Shown here one piece after another: positions 1-8,519 of a stretch of 63,377 nucleotides of DNA. This DNA comes from Coprobacillus sp. CAG:698. Lineage in GTDB: Bacteria > Bacillota_I > Bacilli_A > ML615J-28 > CAG-698. The notes beneath the pieces were generated by a model that did no database searches, was not told where the DNA came from, and was given only the letters and a program-made list of their open reading frames with translations. The position numbers and the translations under genes are program-made. How positions within the stretch are numbered: position 1 is the first letter of the stretch; every line of letters begins with the position of its first letter. The stretch spans positions 5,077 through 68,453 of the forward strand of contig HF988711.1 in the NCBI GenBank assembly GCA_000431235.1, given 5' to 3'.

Positions 1-63
1 GGAGTTCATAAGAATAACAAAAATGTAAAAGCAAGAATTGTTTTTACAATATTACAAAATTAA
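1..63 (+). CDS. C-terminal tail of a gene entering from the left (partial)
   Basis: Frame 1 is open from the first base to a TAA at 61-63 and encodes about 20 residues rich in Lys, Asn and hydrophobics. The other two frames on this strand close within 30 bases. A strong terminator starts 12 bases after the stop, which fits a real gene end. Too little is visible to name the product. Confidence 0.45.
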   Translation, partial: GVHKNNKNVKARIVFTILQN

Positions 64-74
64 ATAAGAATAAC

Positions 75-108
75 TATCTATGCATAGAGATGTGCATAGA
101 TATTTTTT
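75..108 (+). terminator. Rho-independent terminator
   Basis: A perfect 10-bp inverted repeat (TATCTATGCA at 75-84, TGCATAGATA at 93-102) with an 8-base loop is followed at once by six T. It closes the upstream partial gene. Confidence 0.85.
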
Positions 109-115
109 AAATAAA

Positions 116-144
116 TAGACAAAAAAAATAATGTATGATATAAT
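116..144 (+). promoter_or_regulatory. Sigma-A type promoter of the GNAT gene
   Basis: TAGACA at 116-121 and a perfect TATAAT at 139-144 are separated by 17 bases. The predicted transcript starts about 15 bases before the ribosome binding site of the gene at 168. Confidence 0.75.
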
Positions 145-167
145 AGCATTAGAATTAAGGTGAATAT

Positions 168-701
168 ATGAATGAACTTATAGACATTTCTAATGTGGTA
201 CTAAAAACAGAAAGGTTAATTTTACGACCATTTACGTCAGACGACTTAAATGATTTTTATGAGTATGCTAAAGTTGATGGAGTTGGACAAATGGCTGGAT
301 GGCTTCCTCATCAAAACATCGAAAAGTCAAAACAAATTCTCGATAACTTCATAAATGAGAAAAAGACATTTGCTATTACTTATAATAATAAAGTCATCGG
401 TTCGTTAGGCATTGAACTTTATGATGAGAAAAAAATACCTGAATATAATTTCCAAAAAGGACGTGAAATTGGCTTTGTTTTGGCTAAAGACTACTGGGGC
501 CAAGGGTTTATGCCAGAAGCAGTTAACGCAGTAATTAAATATTTGTTTGAAGAAGTTAAACTAGATTTCATAATATGTGAACATTTTAACGATAATTTAC
601 AATCAAAAAGAGTACAAGAAAAGTGTGGCTTTAAATTTGTTAAAGAAGTTAAAATAATAACAAGATATGGCGTAAAAAAGATTCTTCGCTCAATATCATA
701 A
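168..701 (+). CDS. GNAT N-acetyltransferase, RimJ/RimL type
   Basis: A 177-residue GNAT-fold enzyme that should transfer acetyl from acetyl-CoA to an amine (protein N-terminus or small molecule). The N-terminus carries the family's TERLILRPF opening. The acetyl-CoA-binding core is seen around residues 100-115 (EIGFVLAKDYWGQGFMPEA, with the W-G-Q-G-x-x-x-E-A pattern), and a late N-x-x-S-x-R-V-x-E-K-x-G-F segment is typical of RimJ/RimL. An AAGGTG ribosome binding site lies just before the ATG. It has its own promoter and stands alone. The acceptor cannot be told from sequence. The conserved Arg of TERL is encoded by AGG, so AGG reads as Arg here. Confidence 0.85.
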   Translation: MNELIDISNVVLKTERLILRPFTSDDLNDFYEYAKVDGVGQMAGWLPHQNIEKSKQILDNFINEKKTFAITYNNKVIGSLGIELYDEKKIPEYNFQKGREIGFVLAKDYWGQGFMPEAVNAVIKYLFEEVKLDFIICEHFNDNLQSKRVQEKCGFKFVKEVKIITRYGVKKILRSIS

Positions 702-730
702 AAAAAGAAGATTATGATAATTAGATAAAA

Positions 731-769
731 ACACATTTGTAATAATTTTAAATAATTTTATAAATGTGT
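731..769 (-). terminator. Hairpin with minus-strand T-run between two plus genes
   Basis: ACACATTT (731-738) pairs with AAATGTGT (762-769), and the interior can add more A/T pairs. A run of T follows only when it is read on the minus strand, so it would stop antisense transcription although both flanking genes are on plus. It may also serve as a weak end for the GNAT mRNA. Confidence 0.35.
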
Positions 770-784
770 AAAAAAAATAATCTA

Positions 785-820
785 TTCCTATCACGATTGA
801 AAAATCAATACAAATAGGAA
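785..820 (+). promoter_or_regulatory. Two-tier hairpin in front of the Mbeg1-like gene
   Basis: Outer arms TTCCTAT (785-791) and ATAGGAA (814-820) enclose an inner stem ATTGA (796-800)/TCAAT (805-809) with an AAAA loop and a 4/4 internal loop. It ends about 17 bases before the ribosome binding site at 838-843 and has no T-run, so it is not a terminator. A role as an operator or leader structure is only a guess. Confidence 0.3.
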
Positions 821-848
821 ATTATTAAATAAAAAATGAGGTGATTAT

Positions 849-1943
849 ATGACAAATATTCTTGAGTACATGAAGTGGAGAGATGACTTAAAGTTTGAAG
901 AAAATGCTCCTAACATAATTGATTATTTTATTCTCGGATTACTACCAATTATTGATTTCAGAAAGGAATTAAATAAAGACTCAAAAGTAACAATTGAACA
1001 GTTATCAAAATTATATTTTACAAATAATCCATCAATTGAGAAACTTGGTTTAATTATACCAAGCAAAATGATTAGTTTATTTAAACTATTAGGAACATCG
1101 AATAGATTTAAGGATATATGCATCGACAACTATGTTTGTGATATATCTTTAGAGGAAGAAAAGCAATTCTGTGCAATGACATTTCATTTACCAAACAATG
1201 AAATATTTGTAGCATTTAGTGGAACAGATGATACAATTATTGGGTGGAAAGAAAATCTTGATATGATGTATAAAAAATTTATTCCTGCACAACTTGAAGG
1301 AATAAGTTATCTTGATAACTTGCAAGAGGACTATCAAGACATAAAATGCGGTGGTCATTCAAAAGGAGGGAATCTAGCATTAGTTTCAAGTGCTTTCACA
1401 AAAAAGAGAATAAAGAAAGTTTTCTGTTTTGACTCGCCTGGTGTAAACAAAGAAATATATGAAAGCACAGAATATAAACAAATGTTAGAAGATGTAATAA
1501 CAATTCTACCAGATTCATCAGTAGTCGGAAGAACATTTAATATTCCTGATAAAGTTTTAATTATTAAGAGTAATCAAAAAGGCGTTTATCAACATGACCC
1601 ATTTTCATGGGAAATAATAAAAACCAATTTTATGTATCTAGGTAAACCAAATCCCGATTGTCTTGAGTTTCAAAAAGGGTTAAATGACATTATTGATGAA
1701 ATGACTTTAGAAGAACGCAAAGGCTTTAGTGAAGCTATGTATAAAATCCTAAGGGGTACAAATAATTATGCGCTCCTTGACCTTGAAGGTAGAGTTCTAA
1801 CTTTAATTTCTGGTTATTTTAAATTATCTAAAGAAGATAAGCAATTATTAATTAAACCTTATAAAAAATTAATAAAAATAAAATCATTCAAAAATGCCTT
1901 TTTAAAAGGTTTTATAGAATACCGAAAGAGTCAAAAAAAATAA
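849..1943 (+). CDS. Mbeg1-like (DUF2974) alpha/beta-hydrolase-type protein
   Basis: A 364-residue protein with the nucleophile elbow G-H-S-K-G-G-N-L-A near residue 170, preceded by an FVAFSGTDDT segment near residue 120. This combination is typical of the DUF2974/Mbeg1-like family, a lipase-like alpha/beta hydrolase group of unknown substrate. The Ser of GHSKGG is the likely nucleophile. No signal peptide is present, so it should act in the cytoplasm. GAGGTGAT lies just before the ATG. The gene is a single unit and its terminator is shared with the convergent ispH. The family name is well supported; the activity is inferred. Confidence 0.8.
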   Translation: MTNILEYMKWRDDLKFEENAPNIIDYFILGLLPIIDFRKELNKDSKVTIEQLSKLYFTNNPSIEKLGLIIPSKMISLFKLLGTSNRFKDICIDNYVCDISLEEEKQFCAMTFHLPNNEIFVAFSGTDDTIIGWKENLDMMYKKFIPAQLEGISYLDNLQEDYQDIKCGGHSKGGNLALVSSAFTKKRIKKVFCFDSPGVNKEIYESTEYKQMLEDVITILPDSSVVGRTFNIPDKVLIIKSNQKGVYQHDPFSWEIIKTNFMYLGKPNPDCLEFQKGLNDIIDEMTLEERKGFSEAMYKILRGTNNYALLDLEGRVLTLISGYFKLSKEDKQLLIKPYKKLIKIKSFKNAFLKGFIEYRKSQKK

Positions 1944-1972
1944 AATGGATAAGCTTTTGCCTATCCATTTTA
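1941..1972. terminator. Bidirectional terminator between convergent genes
   Basis: An 11-bp perfect inverted repeat (1941-1951 and 1962-1972) with a 10-base loop overlaps the stop codons of both the Mbeg1-like gene and ispH. A long T-rich run follows on the minus strand; the plus side is followed by a weaker T/A stretch. Confidence 0.85.
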
Positions 1973-2845
1973 AATTATATTAAGATAATCAAATTTCGTA
2001 AGATTTGATTTAAAAGGTTTATGACTATTGATTATATCAATAACTTCTAAAAGGATTGCCTTAGGAGTTGATGCTCCGGCAGTAACACCTATTTTATCAA
2101 AAGAAGAAATATCATATTTATTTAAGTCATTTACGTCGTTAATTAAAATTGCTTTTTTATTATGACTTATAACTAGGTCATATAAAGATCTACAGTTATT
2201 ACTTATGGTATCACCTATAATGATAAAAAGATCAAAATCATTAATTTTATCAAGAACAGCTTTTTGTCTATTCGTTGTAGCATTGCAAACATCATCATTA
2301 CATATAACAGATGGATACTTTTTCTCAATATCACTTAATGTTTTAGTAACATAGTCTTTGATTAATGTTGTTTGTGTTGTAATAAAGGATTTTTTCTCAA
2401 GATTTTGGTTATTGTAGATATGTATATGAGTAGAAATCCCTAGATATCCTTGAATTTCTGGGTGATCTTTATTACCTATTACATATATCTCATATCCATT
2501 TTCTAAATAAGCACGTATAGATTGATGTATTCTTTTCACATTAACACAAGTAGTATCAACTATATCAAGTTTTTTTTCTTTTAGTATTTCATATATTTTT
2601 GGGCAAGCTCCATGAGCAGTGATTATTACAGTACCAGAATCAATATTAGAAAGAGCTTTTTCGTAATCTGAAGTAATAATTTCAATTCCTTCGAAAGCAT
2701 TAACGACATAGCGATTATGTACAAGAAAACCTAGCATATAAATGGGTTTTTTAGTTAATGGGTTATCTAAAACGTTCTTAATAATTTTTATAGCACGTTC
2801 GACACCTTTACAAAAAGAATTAGGTTTTATTTCAATAGCTTTCAT
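1970..2845 (-). CDS. ispH: 4-hydroxy-3-methylbut-2-enyl diphosphate reductase
   Basis: IspH, the last enzyme of the MEP isoprenoid pathway, reduces HMBPP to IPP and DMAPP with a [4Fe-4S] cluster in the cytoplasm. At 291 residues it has normal length. The three cluster cysteines are recognisable in FCKGVERA (residue 12), VDTTC (about 96) and CNATTNRQ (about 188). The substrate-binding His residues lie in LVHN, AHG and DHPE, and GVTAGASTP is near the C-terminus. Its ribosome binding site (AGGTGA) overlaps the TGA stop of the GH9 gene 6 bases upstream. The two genes therefore share a transcript and are probably translationally coupled. This is an odd pairing with no obvious metabolic link. Confidence 0.95.
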   Translation of the reverse strand: MKAIEIKPNSFCKGVERAIKIIKNVLDNPLTKKPIYMLGFLVHNRYVVNAFEGIEIITSDYEKALSNIDSGTVIITAHGACPKIYEILKEKKLDIVDTTCVNVKRIHQSIRAYLENGYEIYVIGNKDHPEIQGYLGISTHIHIYNNQNLEKKSFITTQTTLIKDYVTKTLSDIEKKYPSVICNDDVCNATTNRQKAVLDKINDFDLFIIIGDTISNNCRSLYDLVISHNKKAILINDVNDLNKYDISSFDKIGVTAGASTPKAILLEVIDIINSHKPFKSNLTKFDYLNII

Positions 2846-2851
2846 TATAAA

Positions 2852-5122
2852 TCACCTTTTTAAAATATCAGCTAAGCAAGATAAATATTTACCACTCGTA
2901 TGTCCCCAAATTTCTTTAAACACAGCATTAGTATAATCAGGCCAATATGGAGCATCATAATTATCTTTTGTCATAATCCCAACAGGAAGAGCTCCAACAA
3001 TTTGTTTAGAAAAAGCCACATAAAGATTATGATAGTTATAACCTTCACCATACATAAGGGAAGAACTAAATGGGTTAAATCCTAATGTCCATTCTATTTG
3101 TCTTAAAGCGATGCATTTTAATTCATCATCTTTTAAGAATTTAGATAAAGAAGAGACAGCTTTATTCTTCGAAAGTAAAGTTGCTAAGAAACCACGTCTT
3201 GTAAATGATATTGGCATAATACGTAAATAGAATCCATCACCAAGACTAATTCCTTCATCAATTTGTTTTCCTAAAAAAGCTAAAGCTTCTTCTTTAGAAA
3301 GATTTGTTGGTACTGTTAGGTGTTCTAGATTGATTTTATCTTTATGATATACATAACCTGGAAGTAAATTATATGGACAAGTATATTTAATGCTTTCTTT
3401 GATATAACTAGCATAAAGATGCAAAGAAGATAAAATAATATCTTTTAACTTTTTCTCCTTCAAAACGTTATAAGAGGAAATTAATCCTAATACTGGATAT
3501 TCTTCATGAGCACGATGTTCATACATCAAAGTATATTTGTGAAGCGTGTCTTCATAGAAGAAACCAGGTAAAGGGTGTGATAAAGAGCTTTCTTGTGTAT
3601 CAATTAAAGTAGTAACTCTTTGTTCAATAAATGAGTAATATTTATAATCTTTTGTTAATTCAAATAACAAACTAGCACCTAAAAGAAGAGAACCAAGTGT
3701 TTGCGAACAAATCGTATTACCCCACCTTTTTGTATATATATTATTATCATACTCATAGACAGCAAAATCAAAGTCTTCAATTGCTAACTTTTTTAAGAAA
3801 CCAGAATAAGTTTCGTTTTTTCGTGCAAAAGCTTTTGCACCTTTAGCAAAGGCAATTGATGAAAGAATATTTTCAAATGCTCCTCTTTCAGCAGGATTTG
3901 TGTAAATAGTTTTATTTTCAGGATCAAGAACATTATCACGCCATATCGAATAAGTTACCGCTAAGGCACGATAACCATCTTTAAATCTTGTTTGATATAG
4001 CCAATCTAAACCTATTTTACTTTCCTCAAGTATCCTATCAGTCATTTCTGATGAATATACATAAGATAAATCAAGTAAAGAGGCAGCAATCTCAGCCGTA
4101 GGAATTTCAAACTGAGAAACATCACCTGCATCGTGCCACCCCCCAAAGTTAGGGACGCTTCGCCCATCAGTATGCTGAGAACGACAGTTTAAATGACATT
4201 TAGTGTGAACACCTTCAATATGCTCTCCACATCTTAGGCTTCTAAGAAAATTTAAACTCTTTAGTATAGAACTTTCAAAGCAGTGATTCGAAATTACAAA
4301 ATCTTCACTATGAATATTATCGACTTCAATGTGATAAATTCCTTCTTCAGTAATTTCAGAAAAATCTAATAGTGAATAACTACCTAAAGAACTTGAGGTT
4401 TCCTTTATTTTTAGTTCGTAGGTTTTGTTACCAATAACTTTAAAAGAAGTTGAATCAGTTTTATGAATTAAGGCTTCTTTTTTTGCATTTGGTAAATAGC
4501 CACTGTGACAATAAGCAATTCTTGACTCTAAATCCCACCCAAAGTCATAAACATCATCACCAACAAAAGCAAAAATTGAATCAACATATATTTCGATATC
4601 AGGATCCGCTTCTGGTGGACATCCCATAAGATAAGGTGTTATAGAGAAAATATTAATATCACTACGAACAATATGATTGGCATCCCAAACAACATATTGC
4701 CATGTATTTGGATATATTATTGGAGCATGGTTTGTAAGATGACCTTCATTTCCGGTCATAAAATGGAAATAAAAGCCATTATATCCTCTACTTTTCACAT
4801 AAACATAAGCTCCTAAATAATTATATTTATCAAGATTTAAATGATTTAAAGAAAAGGAAATCTTAGACGATGGTCTCGGAGATACATTTTCAATAGCAGT
4901 ATTTGTTTTAAGCAAAAGAGTATTTTCGTGATGCAAATTATTATTATTTGATAAAGAGAGTTTGCCACGGCCTGTTAAAGATACGTTATCTAAACCACTT
5001 TCGTAAATCATATGTTTTTCATATATCTTTTGGCTTCTTCTTGATTCAAACGAATGGTCAAGATTGGGTTTTATTTCTCTTCGAGAATATAAACTACTTT
5101 TTCTTAGGCTTTGATAATTCAT
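2852..5122 (-). CDS. Glycoside hydrolase family 9 protein (cellulase-like), cytoplasmic
   Basis: A 756-residue GH9 protein. An N-terminal beta-rich region (about 60-200) is followed by a short CelD-type Ig-like domain (about 215-280) and the (alpha/alpha)6 barrel. The GH9 signature G-G-W-H-D-A-G-D lies at 327-334, giving the catalytic-base Asp pair D331/D334. The C-terminal block with GFNPFSSSLMYGEG is also typical, and E737 in FKEIWGH is the best acid candidate, although the usual N-E-V context is altered. There is no signal peptide, so it should act inside the cell on imported oligosaccharides. The ATG at 5122 is used because an earlier in-frame GTG is part of the AGGTG ribosome binding site. 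The TGA stop lies in frame with the downstream ispH start. Exact substrate is unknown. Confidence 0.85.
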   Translation of the reverse strand: MNYQSLRKSSLYSRREIKPNLDHSFESRRSQKIYEKHMIYESGLDNVSLTGRGKLSLSNNNNLHHENTLLLKTNTAIENVSPRPSSKISFSLNHLNLDKYNYLGAYVYVKSRGYNGFYFHFMTGNEGHLTNHAPIIYPNTWQYVVWDANHIVRSDINIFSITPYLMGCPPEADPDIEIYVDSIFAFVGDDVYDFGWDLESRIAYCHSGYLPNAKKEALIHKTDSTSFKVIGNKTYELKIKETSSSLGSYSLLDFSEITEEGIYHIEVDNIHSEDFVISNHCFESSILKSLNFLRSLRCGEHIEGVHTKCHLNCRSQHTDGRSVPNFGGWHDAGDVSQFEIPTAEIAASLLDLSYVYSSEMTDRILEESKIGLDWLYQTRFKDGYRALAVTYSIWRDNVLDPENKTIYTNPAERGAFENILSSIAFAKGAKAFARKNETYSGFLKKLAIEDFDFAVYEYDNNIYTKRWGNTICSQTLGSLLLGASLLFELTKDYKYYSFIEQRVTTLIDTQESSLSHPLPGFFYEDTLHKYTLMYEHRAHEEYPVLGLISSYNVLKEKKLKDIILSSLHLYASYIKESIKYTCPYNLLPGYVYHKDKINLEHLTVPTNLSKEEALAFLGKQIDEGISLGDGFYLRIMPISFTRRGFLATLLSKNKAVSSLSKFLKDDELKCIALRQIEWTLGFNPFSSSLMYGEGYNYHNLYVAFSKQIVGALPVGIMTKDNYDAPYWPDYTNAVFKEIWGHTSGKYLSCLADILKR

Positions 5123-5153
5123 TATATTCACCTCATAAAATTAATATAAGCAA

Positions 5154-5159
5154 ATTATA
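5154..5159 (-). promoter_or_regulatory. -10 element for the GH9-ispH transcript
   Basis: A perfect TATAAT on the minus strand lies about 30 bases before the GH9 start. No good -35 box is seen at the normal distance. Confidence 0.45.
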
Positions 5160-5189
5160 CCATAGAAATTCTAAAATAAAAAGTACTCA

Positions 5190-5232
5190 AAAAAAGTTAA
5201 TCAGCACTTTTTTAGTGTTAATTAACTTTTTC
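5190..5232 (-). terminator. Terminator of the 5236-6996 gene
   Basis: A long imperfect inverted repeat (5190-5207 with 5214-5231, A-loop) is followed by seven T on the minus strand. It separates the unknown membrane-anchored gene from GH9. Confidence 0.8.
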
Positions 5233-5235
5233 ATT

Positions 5236-6996
5236 TTATTTAAACAAATCATTATATAATTCTTCAAGCGTTTGTTTATCTTCTTCGGTAAAACTATTTT
5301 CTAATTCACTAGCTAAAGCTTTTTGGTTTTCACTAGAAAGACTAGAGATAGCTTCAATAAGTTTATCAGTATCATCACTAGTTAGTTCTTTTCCTGGGTC
5401 TTTGATAATACTAGAAATATTATTCAACGAATTATTAATAGTTTCAATAGCTTCTTTTTGTGTGTCATCAGAACTATCGAGTTTTGATAAATCAATAGCT
5501 TTATTTTCTAAAATATTCTCTAGAGATTTACTTATTGTTTCAACTTTTTCTTTTATTTTTTCATCAGTTAAATCAATAATGCATGATAAACCATATTCAT
5601 CTAAATATATTTTTGATACTTTTAAAGTAGAAGAAATTGAAGAATTAGTAAGGAACTTATCAAATAGACTTGAGTTAATAATGATGCTTGAAGTTTTATC
5701 ATCGTATTTCGCAAATTTTAAACTATCAAAAGTATTCTTTAAAATAGTATCAAGAAAACTGCTAGAAATTTCTAAATCTTTACCTAAAGTAATTGTATCA
5801 GAAAGACAAATTTTAAAACTTAAGTCATTAATTTGCGTGTAAATACATTTTGCTAGACAAATAGTTTTTAGACCTGATACATCAATAATTAATTTGATGT
5901 ATAAATCATTATCTTTGTAAAACATAATAATTCCTTCAATAGAGCATAAAATTTTTGTTTCGCCATAAAGAATAGGCTCAAAACTTAAATCTTTATAAGA
6001 ATTAGTTTGTGTAAAAATTAGTCTATTGAATTCCAAATAAGAAAATGTAATTCTATTCTCTTTTGTAAGAGTAGAAAGTAAAAGGTTTTGGGTTTTATTA
6101 GTAATAAACGAATTCTTATCAATTTCCTTTTTAATAGATTCATCTACTAGTAAATCATCTGTTTTAAGGTTTTCAAGTGATAAAGAAATATTTAAAGAAT
6201 TATTATTAATATTTGCATTTAACATATCATATTTTTCATCTGTAATAATACTTATAAATTCTTTTGCAAATTCATCATCAGTATTAACTAAGTTTTTAAT
6301 ATAATTCTTTAGATCCTTTTTCAAACAAATAATTTTTAAATTATCACAATCAATTGTTAGAGGGATATTTTTTTCTTTAAGTGTAGAATTGATAGCCTCT
6401 ATATCAAGAAATGATTTGTAGATAGATAAAGCAAAGGTATTGTTTTTATTTAGCATACTTATTTTTCCTAATTTAAGTTTATTAATTGCTAAGTATATAG
6501 AGTCCTTATCAGAGTTAAGTGTCATTTCAATGTAAATTCTACTCTTAATAAAACCAAATAAATCAATATCTGAATTAAATATAAGCTTATCATTATCAAA
6601 TTCTACGTAAGCATTTTTTAATATTAACTCCTTACCACCCACTAGAGGAACATTAGAAGGAATTGAAAGGAAAGAATTGATATATTTTTCTTTGTCAGTT
6701 TGGCCATTTATTGGGTCATAATCAGAGTTAAAATAATCCCTAATCACATTAAAGATGATTTTATTTAATTTATCAGAATCTAATGAGAGATCAATAGAAT
6801 AAGTGTCTTTCATTTTAGTAAGAGATTCATTTAAGGAATTAGTTATAATATTTTCAGTTGTATCATTATTTTTATATGCTTCAAGTGGAGGATTGTTTCC
6901 TGAACCCGACAAAAGAATCATTATCGTGACAATAAAGATTAATACAAGACATATAAGTCCTAAAATAGTTTTTAAAAGAAATTTAATTAACTTCAT
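5236..6996 (-). CDS. Membrane-anchored extracellular protein of unknown function
   Basis: A 586-residue protein with one N-terminal hydrophobic segment (about residues 5-30) after a short Lys-rich start. It is probably anchored with the rest outside. The body is made of alternating polar/hydrophobic beta-type segments and repeats phrases such as DxDLFGFIKSRIYIE and ILKNAYVEFD. This resembles two copies of a lipid-binding-like (YpmS/AsmA-like) beta domain, but this is impression, not proof. The last 90 residues are acidic, Ser/Glu/Lys-rich and helical. GAGGT precedes the ATG. It is transcribed alone, divergently from fumarase. I do not recognise the family. Confidence 0.7.
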   Translation of the reverse strand: MKLIKFLLKTILGLICLVLIFIVTIMILLSGSGNNPPLEAYKNNDTTENIITNSLNESLTKMKDTYSIDLSLDSDKLNKIIFNVIRDYFNSDYDPINGQTDKEKYINSFLSIPSNVPLVGGKELILKNAYVEFDNDKLIFNSDIDLFGFIKSRIYIEMTLNSDKDSIYLAINKLKLGKISMLNKNNTFALSIYKSFLDIEAINSTLKEKNIPLTIDCDNLKIICLKKDLKNYIKNLVNTDDEFAKEFISIITDEKYDMLNANINNNSLNISLSLENLKTDDLLVDESIKKEIDKNSFITNKTQNLLLSTLTKENRITFSYLEFNRLIFTQTNSYKDLSFEPILYGETKILCSIEGIIMFYKDNDLYIKLIIDVSGLKTICLAKCIYTQINDLSFKICLSDTITLGKDLEISSSFLDTILKNTFDSLKFAKYDDKTSSIIINSSLFDKFLTNSSISSTLKVSKIYLDEYGLSCIIDLTDEKIKEKVETISKSLENILENKAIDLSKLDSSDDTQKEAIETINNSLNNISSIIKDPGKELTSDDTDKLIEAISSLSSENQKALASELENSFTEEDKQTLEELYNDLFK

Positions 6997-7017
6997 AATA
7001 GTTTACCTCACATGTAT

Positions 7018-7023
7018 ATTATA
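7018..7023 (-). promoter_or_regulatory. -10 element for the 5236-6996 gene
   Basis: TATAAT on the minus strand lies 22 bases upstream of the ATG. The -35 region is weak. Confidence 0.4.
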
Positions 7024-7063
7024 GCATAGTATATCGTAAAATAAAAGAAATATAAAAAGATAA

Positions 7064-7092
7064 TTGTAAAAAAAATGTAAGTATGATAATAT
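7064..7092 (+). promoter_or_regulatory. Putative promoter of the fumarase operon
   Basis: TTGTAA at 7064-7069 and TAATAT at 7087-7092 are spaced by 17 bases, about 30 bases before the ATG at 7123. Confidence 0.45.
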
Positions 7093-7122
7093 AAATTAGG
7101 TTGCAAAAAGAGGAGTAAAAAC

Positions 7123-7956
7123 ATGCGTATAATTGAGTCAAAAAAAATAGGACAAACTGTTGAAGAAATGCTTTTAGAGGCCTGTACAAAAATGTCAAAT
7201 GAAGTTCTTGATTCTTTATTTGAAGCTATCAAGGATGAGAAATCAGAACTAGGTCAAGATATTCTAAAGAAAATAATCGAAAATGATATTTGCGCACAAA
7301 AAGAAAATAAACCTATATGTCAAGATACAGGAATTGTAGTATGCTATCTTGAAGTAGGAACTGATATCTATATAAATGGAAATGTATACGAAGCTATCAA
7401 TGAAGGAGTAAGAAATGCAACTTATAAAGGCTATTTGCGAAGATCAGTATGTGATGATCCAATTATAAGAAACAATACAAATGATAATACACCGGCTGTA
7501 GTTTATATAAAATTAATTAAAGGTGATAAAATAAAAATTACTTTAGCTCCTAAAGGTGCAGGAAGTGAAAATATGAGTGCACTTAAAATGTTATCTCCTA
7601 CAGATGGAGAAGAGAAAGTAGTTGATTTTGTTTTAGAAACAATAGAAAAAGCGGGAGGTAAAGCGTGTCCACCTATCTTTGTTGGAGTAGGTATTGGAGG
7701 TACATTTGAAAAATCAGCAATGCTTGCCAAAGAAGCACTTCTAGATATTGATGTAAACCAAACAGAAACTGAAAAACATTTATCAAGTAGATTACTTAAA
7801 GAAATAAATCAACTCGGTATTGGTCCAATGGGTTTTGGAGGAACTGTTACTGCCTTAAAAGTTAATGTGAAAACATATCCATGTCACATCGCAAGTATGC
7901 CTGTATCAGTAAATATTGAATGCCATGCTTCTAGACATATAAAGAGGTTTATCTAA
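7123..7956 (+). CDS. fumA: Fumarate hydratase class I, alpha subunit
   Basis: The 277-residue alpha subunit of a two-subunit, iron-sulfur fumarase/tartrate dehydratase, which interconverts fumarate and L-malate. C66 (in PICQDTG), C182 (in KACPP) and C267 (in IECHA) match the spacing of the three [4Fe-4S] ligands of class I fumarases. KGAGSENMS and the HIASMPVSVNIECHASRH region are family hallmarks. GAGGAG precedes the ATG. The stop codon overlaps the beta-subunit start by one base (TAATG), so the two are co-translated. The substrate could in principle be another dicarboxylate (L-tartrate); fumarase is the most likely role beside the Na+ pump and PFOR genes elsewhere in the window. Confidence 0.92.
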   Translation: MRIIESKKIGQTVEEMLLEACTKMSNEVLDSLFEAIKDEKSELGQDILKKIIENDICAQKENKPICQDTGIVVCYLEVGTDIYINGNVYEAINEGVRNATYKGYLRRSVCDDPIIRNNTNDNTPAVVYIKLIKGDKIKITLAPKGAGSENMSALKMLSPTDGEEKVVDFVLETIEKAGGKACPPIFVGVGIGGTFEKSAMLAKEALLDIDVNQTETEKHLSSRLLKEINQLGIGPMGFGGTVTALKVNVKTYPCHIASMPVSVNIECHASRHIKRFI

Positions 7957-8519
7957 TGAGTGTTATATATCTAAATGTTCCAATAACAAATGAAAATGAG
8001 ATTTTAAACATACATGCAGGCGATATTGTATATATAACTGGTGATATATACACAGGCCGAGACCAAGCACATAAAAGGTTGTGTAATTTAATTACTAAAA
8101 ATAAAGAACTTCCAATAAACTTAAAAAATGAAACAATTTACTATGTTGGACCAACCCCAGTTAAACCGGGTGAGGTAATCGGTTCGGCAGGACCAACCTC
8201 AAGCTATAGAATGGATCCCTTTTCATCAATGCTTATGGAAAAGGGATTAAAGATAATGATTGGGAAAGGCCCTAGAAGTAAAGAGTATAAAGATGCTTTA
8301 ATAAAGAATAAAAGTATATATTTATCTTGTATAGGTGGTAGTGGATGTTTAATATCTAAATGTATAAAAAAGGCAGAAATAGTTGCTTATGGTGATTTAG
8401 GTACCGAAGCTATTTATAGATTTAGAGTAGAAAAAATGTATACAATTTGTACATATGATGCTTATGGGAATGATTTATTCGAAGAAGGAATCAAGAAGTT
8501 CAAAGGTAAAAATATATGA
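7956..8519 (+). CDS. fumB: Fumarate hydratase class I, beta subunit
   Basis: The 187-residue beta subunit that completes the active site of the preceding alpha chain. Family signs are GDIYTGRDQAHKRL (about residue 30) and the block around 70-95 with YVGPTPVKPGEVIGSAGPT and R-M-D, which binds the dicarboxylate. IGGSGCLISKCI follows near residue 130. It overlaps alpha by one base at its start and ends in an ATGA overlap with the MATE gene, so all three form one transcript. The symbol denotes the beta chain of the two-part enzyme, not the E. coli FumB isozyme. Confidence 0.9.
   Translation: MSVIYLNVPITNENEILNIHAGDIVYITGDIYTGRDQAHKRLCNLITKNKELPINLKNETIYYVGPTPVKPGEVIGSAGPTSSYRMDPFSSMLMEKGLKIMIGKGPRSKEYKDALIKNKSIYLSCIGGSGCLISKCIKKAEIVAYGDLGTEAIYRFRVEKMYTICTYDAYGNDLFEEGIKKFKGKNI

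Noticed and set aside
168..701. AGG reassigned away from Arg, as reported in some uncultured Bacilli
   Set aside because: AGG encodes the conserved Arg of the TERL motif in the first GNAT gene, so it reads normally.
849..1943. True lipase/esterase assignment for the Mbeg1-like protein
   Set aside because: Only the GHSKGG elbow is family-specific; no substrate evidence or export signal exists, so only the family name is given.
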